A stretch of DNA of 19,984 nt, from contig JABWAY010000030.1 in assembly GCA_013360825.1 (NCBI GenBank), positions 1 through 19,984 on the forward strand, written 5' to 3'. Source of the stretch: Candidatus Brocadiia bacterium. Its GTDB lineage: Bacteria; Planctomycetota; MHYJ01; WSZJ01. The notes under the pieces were generated by a model, which saw only the letters and a program-made list of their open reading frames with translations, ran no database searches and was not told where the DNA came from. Made by a program: the position numbers and the translations under genes. This document shows positions 15,992-19,984 of the stretch, in pieces (positions within the stretch are counted from its first letter, which is position 1; each line of letters begins with the position of its first letter).

Positions 15992-16024
15992 GTCCGCTCC
16001 GGGGAGGGTCCCCCCGAGCGGGAC
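15992..16024. terminator. Strong bidirectional hairpin between the HEAT-type gene and malQ
   Basis: GTCCGCTC (15992-15999) pairs with GAGCGGGAC (16016-16024), with one bulged G. An inner stem GGGGA/TCCCC (16001-16005 and 16009-16013) closes a three-base loop. It lies between the stops of two convergent genes (15972 and 16075). No T tract is present on either strand. Confidence 0.6.
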
Positions 16025-16074
16025 GGATTCCGCATTCCCGCCTGCGGCCGGCGCCGACCCCGCGACCGCGCGCG

Positions 16075-17358
16075 CTATCGGCTTCCCCGGGGGCTCCGGC
16101 CGAATGTCCGGGTGAGGGTCAACAGCCGCGTTCGCGCCGCGCGGAACAGCGAGGGATCCGCCAGGCGCCGGGCCCAGTTGCCGTGGGCACGACCGGGAAC
16201 GTTCATGCGCGCGCGGGAGTCCAGGCCTGCGACGTCCTGAAGCGGGACGATCACGGTCGCGGCGACGGAGGCGAGCGCGAGACGGATCAGGTCCCAGTGA
16301 ATTTCGCGGCCGTCGCTGCCGAGGTCTTCCGCGATCAGGGGGAGAGGGCCGAGTTCCCGGAAGACATCGCGGAAGAACGCATCCCCCGGCCCGGGAATCC
16401 ACCGGCCCCCGACCGCGGTGCGCGCTCGCCCGGAGACGCCCCAGCAGCGGAGGAAACCGATGAAGTGATCCAGTCGGCAGGCGTCGAAGCGGCCGAAAAG
16501 GGAGCGCAGGCGCTCTTTCCACCAGGCGAACCGCGAGCGCCGGTGGGCGCTCCAGCGGTAGACGGGGTTCCCCCGGAGCAGGCCGGTCCGGCAGAAGTAA
16601 TCGGGCGGGGTCCCCGCCACGAGTGAGGGCCGGCCGGAGCGTTCCAGGTGGAACAGCCCGGGATTGGCCCAGACGTCCGCGCTGTCCTGCGCGACGAACA
16701 GCGGGATGTCGCCGATGAGGCCGATCCCCAGTTCACCGGCGCGGCGGCGAAGGGCCGCTTACTGGAGTTGGAAGACGAATTGCTCGAACCGCACGAATTC
16801 CGCCTCCTCGCGTTCCCGGGTGCGGAGGGAGTCGAGCGTGGCGGGGTTCCGCCGGCGTTGCGCTTCGGGCCAGGCGTACCAGGGGCGGCCGGGGTGGAGG
16901 CGCTTCAGGATGCGGAAGAGCGCGAAGTCGTCCAGCCACGCGGCATTCGCCTCGCAGAAATCATGAAACCGCCGGCGGGACCGCATCCGGGTGGAACGCT
17001 CGAATGCCCGCCGGAGGGCGACCTCCTTGGCTCCTGTGACGAGCGGGGAGTCGACCCGGTGGGCCCGCCGGTCGCGCTTCGCGGGAATCCCCCCGCGGCT
17101 CATCAGGCCGTCGCGCAGGAGGTCCTCGAGGCTGATGAGCACCGGATCGCCGGCGAAGGTGGAAGAGTAAGGAGAGAATCCCTCTCCCGCTGGGCCCACA
17201 GGGAGCATCTGCCACCACCGCTGCCCCGCCCCGGCGAGGAAATCGAGGAAACGGCGCGCGGGCGGGCCGAGGTCGCCCACGCCGTGGCCGTCGGGGAGTG
17301 ATGTGACATGCGCGAGGATCCCGCCGGCCCGGGTCCCGAGAGTGGGGATCCGGCTCAT
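16075..17358 (-). pseudogene. malQ: Decayed 4-alpha-glucanotransferase (amylomaltase)
   Basis: Family GH77 amylomaltase, which transfers 1,4-alpha-glucan segments. The frame holds 427 codons against about 500 for a bacterial MalQ of the Thermus type. Early motifs are present: GILAHVTSLPDGHGVGDLG, WWQMLPVGP and FAGDPVLISLE. A TAA at 16761-16759 interrupts the frame after FEQFVFQLQ. The same frame continues directly as AALRRRAGELGIGLIGDIP, so the stop stands where the family usually has Trp (QW.AL). The nucleophile Asp (RLDHF, codon 16470-16468) and acid/base Glu (AEDLG, codon 16329-16327) remain. After AEDLG the sequence jumps to SDGREIHWDLIRLAL, skipping roughly 80 residues that normally contain the catalytic THDND motif. 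Two independent lesions make it non-functional as a full enzyme. ATG 17358 fits the family N-terminus. Confidence 0.85.
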
Positions 17359-17423
17359 TCGCGGGAACCGCCGGCGCGACGGGGCTGGAAGGTGGGGAGA
17401 CAGCGGGAGCCCGGACGGTTCAC
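17355..17423 (-). CDS. Possible 22-residue leader ORF overlapping the malQ start
   Basis: A GTG at 17423, 7 nt after a TAGACT hexamer, opens 22 codons beginning MNRPGSRCLPTFQPRR. Its TGA (17357-17355) overlaps the malQ ATG as ATGA. The geometry is that of a leaderless upstream ORF with translational coupling. The peptide is arginine- and proline-rich and resembles nothing I know. It could be a chance frame. Confidence 0.25.
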   Translation of the reverse strand: MNRPGSRCLPTFQPRRAGGSRE

Positions 17424-17430
17424 CGGCGCC

Positions 17431-17436
17431 AGTCTA
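17431..17436 (-). promoter_or_regulatory. TAGACT, putative -10 for the malQ direction
   Basis: TAGACT on the minus strand lies 72 nt before the malQ ATG. It is the only TAnnnT hexamer I noticed upstream of malQ. It is divergent from the identical TAGACT at 17523-17528. Confidence 0.4.
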
Positions 17437-17522
17437 CACGCCCCCGGGAATCGACCGGGCGGGCGGGAATGCGGTCGCGGTCCTCTGACCGCCCGGGCCC
17501 GGCAGCCCCACCTCTCCCGTGC

Positions 17523-17528
17523 TAGACT
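17523..17528 (+). promoter_or_regulatory. TAGACT, putative -10 of the YihY/BrkB gene
   Basis: TAGACT ends 7 nt before the GTG at 17536, with no Shine-Dalgarno between. This implies a leaderless transcript. No -35 consensus is visible at the expected distance. Confidence 0.5.
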
Positions 17529-17535
17529 CCCGCCC

Positions 17536-18945
17536 GTGACACAGGACACCACCCCGCTCGGCGAACGCCTTCACCGCCGCTGGCAGGAGATCGGGACGTT
17601 CTTCCGGCGCGACATCTGGCTCCACAAGCCGGAAAGCCGGATCCGGCGCTTCGGATACCACATGCTCCGGATGGGCGTCCTCACCGTGGAGGGAACGATC
17701 AGGAACGATGTCTCCCTTCTCTCCGCCGCACTCACCTACCAGGTCGTCTTCGCGCTGGTCCCGCTGCTCGCGGTCGTCCTCTCGATGTTCAAGGGCTTCG
17801 GCGGGCTCTCGGGGGTCTCCGGGAGGGCGAAGGATTTTCTCCTCCGCTACATCACCCCCGAGGTGGGCGACCGGCTCGTCACGACCATCGACTCGTTCAT
17901 CGCCAACATCAATGCCGCCGCGATCGGAGTCGTGGGTTTCTTCGCGCTGCTCTACACCGCCCTCTCGCTCATGCACACGATCGAGAAGACGTTCAACCGG
18001 ATCTGGGGGATCAAGAACCCCCGCCCCCTCCTCCGGCGATTCACCGTGTACTGGACCATCCTCACGGTGAGCCCGATCCTCCTCGCGGCCTCCGTCGCGA
18101 TGACGACCTTCGTCCAGAGCAACGGGCTCTACGCCTGGCTGACGAGAACCGTCCCGTGGTTCGGGACCGCCACCCTCACCGTCGCCCCGTTCGCCTTCGC
18201 CTGGGTGCTGTTCACGGGGGTGTACCTGATCATGCCGAACACCCGGGTCCAGTTCCGCGCCGCGTTCATCGGCGCGCTGGTCGCGGGAACGAGCTGGGAG
18301 GGGATGAAAGGGCTGTACGTCTGGTACAACACGAAGATCGTCACCGCGTACACGTTCTACGGTTCGCTCGGATCGATCCCGGTTTTCCTGCTCTGGATCT
18401 ACCTGAGCTGGATCATCGTGCTCTTCGGGGCGGAGGTGGCGTTCGCGGTGCAGCATGCCGGGACCTACAAGCGGGAGCTGGAGGCGGTTCAGCTCAGCGC
18501 GGCGGACCGGGAGCGCCTGTCCCTGGTGATCGCGGTCCTGACGGTGCGCCCGTTCGAGGCGGGGGAGCCGCCGCCGACCGCCGACCAGATCGCGGCCCGC
18601 ATGAACGCCCCGGTCCGCGTGGTGAACGACATCCTGTTCCATCTCGCGGCTCAGGGGATCGTGCGCGGGGTCGAGTCGGGCGGTCGGAAGGACCCCGGCT
18701 ACATGCCCGCGCGCGACCCGGCCGGGATCAGCGCCCGCGACGTGATCCACGCGCTGCGGACCTCCGGGGATCCGTGCGTGCTGCCGGATGCCGACGGCGC
18801 GTCGGCCGCGTACCGGCTGCTGGACGAAGCCGAAGCGCAGGCGACCGGGCCGCTGGAGCGCGTCTCGCTCAAGGAACTGGCCGGGCGGAACGGATCCGGT
18901 CCGGTCGCGATTCCCGGTGACGCCCCGGTCGAACCCGCTACTTGA
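17536..18945 (+). CDS. YihY/BrkB family membrane protein with C-terminal winged-helix-like domain
   Basis: A 469-residue inner-membrane protein of the YihY/virulence factor BrkB family (also annotated as ribonuclease BN-like, a historical misassignment). Six hydrophobic segments are visible, at about 60-84, 127-147, 170-192, 210-233, 240-257 and 278-304. Family signatures include SLLSAALTYQVVFALVPLL, HTIEKTFNRIWGIK and YGSLGSIPVFLLWIYLSW. Residues about 320-400 form a soluble domain resembling a winged helix (ADQIAARMNAPVRVVNDILFHLAAQGIVRG), present in a subset of the family. The start was set at GTG 17536 because it follows TAGACT at leaderless spacing and begins just before the cytoplasmic N-terminal helix; an earlier in-frame start at 17308 would run antisense across the malQ start. 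The 3' end overlaps the next gene by 8 bp in convergence. The transported substrate is unknown. Confidence 0.88.
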   Translation: MTQDTTPLGERLHRRWQEIGTFFRRDIWLHKPESRIRRFGYHMLRMGVLTVEGTIRNDVSLLSAALTYQVVFALVPLLAVVLSMFKGFGGLSGVSGRAKDFLLRYITPEVGDRLVTTIDSFIANINAAAIGVVGFFALLYTALSLMHTIEKTFNRIWGIKNPRPLLRRFTVYWTILTVSPILLAASVAMTTFVQSNGLYAWLTRTVPWFGTATLTVAPFAFAWVLFTGVYLIMPNTRVQFRAAFIGALVAGTSWEGMKGLYVWYNTKIVTAYTFYGSLGSIPVFLLWIYLSWIIVLFGAEVAFAVQHAGTYKRELEAVQLSAADRERLSLVIAVLTVRPFEAGEPPPTADQIAARMNAPVRVVNDILFHLAAQGIVRGVESGGRKDPGYMPARDPAGISARDVIHALRTSGDPCVLPDADGASAAYRLLDEAEAQATGPLERVSLKELAGRNGSGPVAIPGDAPVEPAT

Positions 18946-19384
18946 TCGCCTCGAAACCGTTCGCGCCGATCACGTTGTAGCCGCCGTCGGTGTTCTCGTT
19001 CGAGAAACCGTCGTACGCGTTCTTCGCCGCGTAAATCCGGAGCGTCTGCCCCTCCGTGGGAATTCCGCGGTGGCCGTTCGTGCCGGGAGGCGGCGCGCCG
19101 GCGCCGATCCAGCTCCGTGTCCAGTACCGCACGTAGACCAGCCCGCCCTTCTCCAGCCCCTCCCCCTTCTCGACCGCATCAATCGCGACCTCCGCCACCC
19201 AGTGCGAGGTCAGCCACTTCTCGGACTTGACCTCCCGCCCGTAAATCGCAAGCACCTTCCCCGTCACGATGTGCGTCGCAGTTTCCTTCAGCGTCTCCCC
19301 GTTCATATCGACCTTCTCGGCGAGGAGCGGGGTGATTGCGAGAAAAGTGGCTGCGGCGAGGAGGAGGGTCATGCGCGTCTTCAT
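18938..19384 (-). CDS. Small secreted protein of unknown function
   Basis: A 148-residue exported protein. ATG 19384 was chosen over the in-frame upstream start at 19456 because GGGAG lies 7 nt before it and because it opens a signal peptide (MKTRMTLLLAAATFLAITPLLA). The mature domain is beta-rich: ATHIVTGKVLAIYGREV, then WVAEVAIDAVEKGEGL, GGLVYVRYWTRSW, and a C-terminal GFSNENTDGGYNVIGANG. The pattern (a VxGKVxxxY strand, a VAEVxIxxV strand, a VYVRYW strand and a final glycine-rich loop) suggests a small beta-barrel domain of about 120 residues. I cannot name the family. It runs convergent to the YihY/BrkB gene with an 8-bp overlap of the coding ends. No enzyme motif is seen. Confidence 0.75.
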   Translation of the reverse strand: MKTRMTLLLAAATFLAITPLLAEKVDMNGETLKETATHIVTGKVLAIYGREVKSEKWLTSHWVAEVAIDAVEKGEGLEKGGLVYVRYWTRSWIGAGAPPPGTNGHRGIPTEGQTLRIYAAKNAYDGFSNENTDGGYNVIGANGFEAIK

Positions 19385-19568
19385 GGAAGGACTCCCTGAG
19401 TGTGCCGGAAAGGCGCGGCCCGGGGGTCCGGAACGACTCCCCCGCCCGCGCGTCACGTTTCAGACGCCGCGGCGGGGACCCGGTTCCCGGAATTCCCCGC
19501 GCGGGCGGCCCGTGACAACTCTCTACATTCCGGGATGACGCGGTGACATGCAGGCGCGGGGATCGGGA

Positions 19569-19574
19569 TAGCGT
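19569..19574 (+). promoter_or_regulatory. TAGCGT, putative -10 of the last gene
   Basis: TAGCGT ends 6 nt before the ATG at 19581, again the leaderless geometry. A TGACAT at 19544-19549 could be a weak -35 element, but its 19-nt spacing is long. Confidence 0.4.
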
Positions 19575-19580
19575 CCCGGC

Positions 19581-19984
19581 ATGAAACCGCACCGGCCCTC
19601 CTGTCTCGCCGATCGCCGTCGCTCCGAGGACCAGAAGGCCCTCACCCCCGCGCGCCGCTGGCTTCTCAGCAGCCCCTCCTGGGCCCTGGCAGTCGCGCTT
19701 CACCTCCTGGCCGCCGTCGTTCTCATGAACATCGTGGAGTACGCCGCGCGCCCGCGTGCCGCGCAGTTCTTCCGCATCTCGCTGAGTCCACCCCGATCGA
19801 TGGAACCTCCCGGCGGAGCCGAGGAGGGTGAGCAGGACAACGGCGTGAACGGGCGGGACGGCGAGGACAGCCCGCCGGCGGGGCCCCTGGACCCGTCCGA
19901 CCCGGAACCCGCCGGTCTGTCGCTTCCCGACGCGCCCGCGGCCGCCCCTTCGCTGAACCTCGAGCCCGTCACCCTCCGCCCGGG
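19581..19984 (+). CDS. Membrane-anchored proline-rich protein, 5' part
   Basis: The frame is open from ATG 19581 to the window edge, giving 134 residues. After a basic cytoplasmic tail of about 30 residues (PARRWLLSSPSW) there is a single transmembrane helix (ALAVALHLLAAVVLMNIV, about 35-52). A long Pro/Glu/Asp/Gly-rich stretch follows from about residue 70 (EPPGGAEEGEQDNGVNGRDG). This layout, an N-terminal anchor with a disordered extracytoplasmic linker, is typical of large envelope proteins such as vWA or TonB-like ones, whose main domain would lie beyond the edge. I cannot assign it further. It has no Shine-Dalgarno but has a TAGCGT hexamer at 6 nt. Confidence 0.65.
   Translation, partial: MKPHRPSCLADRRRSEDQKALTPARRWLLSSPSWALAVALHLLAAVVLMNIVEYAARPRAAQFFRISLSPPRSMEPPGGAEEGEQDNGVNGRDGEDSPPAGPLDPSDPEPAGLSLPDAPAAAPSLNLEPVTLRP

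Noticed and set aside
16759..16761. Recoding or an alternative genetic code at the malQ stop
   Set aside because: The codon is TAA, which is not used for selenocysteine or pyrrolysine and is not reassigned to Trp in known bacterial codes. The apparent loss of the catalytic segment further on also argues for decay.
19480..19535. GGAATTCC and the near-palindrome around CATTCCGGGATG as operators
   Set aside because: They are short and imperfect, and overlapping G/C-rich palindromes are expected by chance in this composition.
1..19984. CRISPR array, insertion sequence, tRNA or rRNA, phage or defence cassette
   Set aside because: I saw no regularly spaced repeats, transposase motifs, terminal inverted repeats, tRNA-like cloverleaf, rRNA stretches or nuclease/toxin motifs.

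Overview
The window is a GC-rich bacterial chromosomal segment, roughly 70% G+C by eye, with strong G/C preference at third codon positions. That bias creates very long spurious ORFs on the opposite strand of real genes. Four genes encode exported or membrane-anchored proteins of types common in Planctomycetota and neighbouring environmental lineages: a giant FecR-like/VIT/vWA/TPR protein, a peptidase-MA-like protein with TPR-type helices, a secreted esterase-like hydrolase and a secreted HEAT-type repeat protein. I infer a PVC-type or similarly deep-branching environmental bacterium. No rRNA, tRNA or universal marker is present to confirm this.

Layout, left to right. An unrecognised gene runs off the left edge on the minus strand (1-350), downstream of an S66 peptidase gene (404-1447, minus). 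A divergent secreted TPR/degenerate-peptidase gene follows (1568-2992, plus). Next come a 95-residue flagellar rod-like protein (3106-3393, minus) and a divergent secreted alpha/beta hydrolase (3499-4959, plus). A U-tract terminator separates these from one 8.6-kb gene (5090-13717) encoding a 2875-residue exported protein. After it lie a small minus-strand ORF, an orphan signal-peptide ORF, a sulfotransferase (14040-15143) and a HEAT-type protein (15277-15972). A decayed 4-alpha-glucanotransferase (16075-17358, minus) is divergent from a YihY/BrkB membrane protein (17536-18945). A secreted 148-residue protein (18938-19384, minus) and the start of a proline-rich, membrane-anchored protein (19581 to the edge) close the window.

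There is no obvious single operon or pathway. Most genes are single transcription units in divergent or convergent pairs, and strong hairpins sit at two of the convergent junctions.

Three things stand out. A -10-like hexamer TAnnnT, four times exactly TAGACT, sits 6-7 nt before several start codons, as expected for leaderless transcripts. The malQ gene carries an in-frame TAA and appears to lack the segment holding its catalytic THDND motif. The giant protein joins an envelope-sensor-like N-terminus, a VIT-vWA module and about 1,600 residues of helical repeats in one chain. I did not find a defence system, mobile element or CRISPR array.
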